Below, one piece after another: positions 6,175-6,540 of a stretch of 6,540 nt of DNA (the stretch's first letter is position 1; each line of letters starts with the position of its first letter). A model generated the notes under the pieces. It made no database searches. It was not told the DNA's origin and saw only the letters and a list, made by a program, of their open reading frames with translations. The stretch covers positions 1-6,540 of the forward strand of contig JANXLS010000584.1 of assembly GCA_025355035.1 (NCBI GenBank). Direction: 5' to 3'. This DNA is from Planctomycetota bacterium (GTDB lineage: Bacteria; Planctomycetota; SZUA-567; H5-PLA8). Both the position numbers and the translations under genes were made by a program.

Positions 6175-6540
6175 TTACTCGTCATACCCTTTTAATGGGC
6201 GGATCCAAATGTTTCGGTAGCGAACCGGATTGCCGTGATCTTGCAAACCGATCGGCCCCTTCTCCGTCTTGCCATCGTACTTTCCAAGCGATTTGTGGTT
6301 CGTCGAGCCGAAGATTTCAGCGTGGTTCTGCGTCACGACGCCGTTGAGAAGCACCGTCACATATGCCGGCTTGTCGAGTTTGCCATCCTTGTACTTCGGA
6401 CCCGTGAAAACAATGTCGTACGTCTGCCACTGTCCCGGCGGGAGCGTCGCATTGACCAACGGCGGATGCTGACCATAAACCGAACCGGCCGAACCGTCCG
6501 CATACGTCGGGTTATTGTAGCAATCGAGCACCTGGATTTC
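6175..6540 (-). CDS. DUF1080 / 3-keto-disaccharide hydrolase domain protein (C-terminal part; start lies beyond the window)
   Basis: The last 121 residues of a larger protein; the frame is open through the right edge, so the N-terminus is not seen. Family features in order: EIQVLDCYNNPTYADG, GQHPPLVNATLPPGQWQTYD, YVTVLLNGVVTQNH, and close to the end GLQDHGNPVRYRNIWIRPL. These match the C-terminal half of the DUF1080 concanavalin-like fold (Pfam PF06439). Some members hydrolyse 3-keto-glycosides and many are exported, but most are untested, and neither activity nor export can be judged here. A GTG at 6529-6531 could be read as a start but sits inside the conserved domain. Stop is TAA 6175-6177. 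DUF1080 proteins are very numerous in Planctomycetota and Verrucomicrobiota. It points the same way as the propeller gene, but a terminator and the MITE-like element lie between, so an operon is unlikely. Confidence 0.9.
   Translation of the reverse strand, partial: EIQVLDCYNNPTYADGSAGSVYGQHPPLVNATLPPGQWQTYDIVFTGPKYKDGKLDKPAYVTVLLNGVVTQNHAEIFGSTNHKSLGKYDGKTEKGPIGLQDHGNPVRYRNIWIRPLKGYDE

Overview
This 6.5 kb window looks like chromosomal DNA of a free-living bacterium with moderately high GC. Three traits suggest the Planctomycetota or a close relative (Verrucomicrobiota or Acidobacteriota are alternatives): a DUF1080 (3-keto-disaccharide hydrolase) protein, a secreted PQQ-propeller protein whose mature end starts with W-P-G-W-R-G, and a futalosine-pathway menaquinone gene. 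The taxonomic call is inference from gene content only.

Layout. Positions 1-1502 (minus) hold a leucyl aminopeptidase (pepA type, M17), complete except for the last base of its stop codon. Positions 1584-2744 (minus) hold aminofutalosine synthase (mqnE), 81 bp upstream of pepA and in the same direction. A divergent control region (2745-2964) separates mqnE from a plus-strand gene (2965-4479) for a secreted trypsin-like serine protease with a PKD domain and a C-terminal beta-rich domain. This gene converges on a minus-strand gene (4520-5857) for a secreted PQQ-like beta-propeller protein. The probable terminator of the propeller gene lies across the stop codon of the protease gene. The window ends with the C-terminal 121 residues of a DUF1080 protein (6175-6540, minus).

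The 317 bp gap between the last two genes (5858-6174) is the most unusual stretch. It holds a 160 bp MITE-like element with 27 bp perfect terminal inverted repeats and TAA on each side, ending 3 bp before the Shine-Dalgarno sequence of the propeller gene. It also holds a probable terminator for the DUF1080 gene and an inverted arrangement of telomere-like heptamers (ACCCCAA/ACTCCAA).

The genes do not form one pathway. PepA and MqnE are cytosolic housekeeping enzymes (peptide turnover, menaquinone synthesis). The protease and propeller protein carry export signals and probably act outside the cytoplasm; the DUF1080 protein belongs to a family that often does, but its N-terminus is not visible here. 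I see no phage, CRISPR, toxin-antitoxin or defence genes. The window does not show a clear new multi-gene system; the novelty lies in the non-coding elements at 5858-6174.
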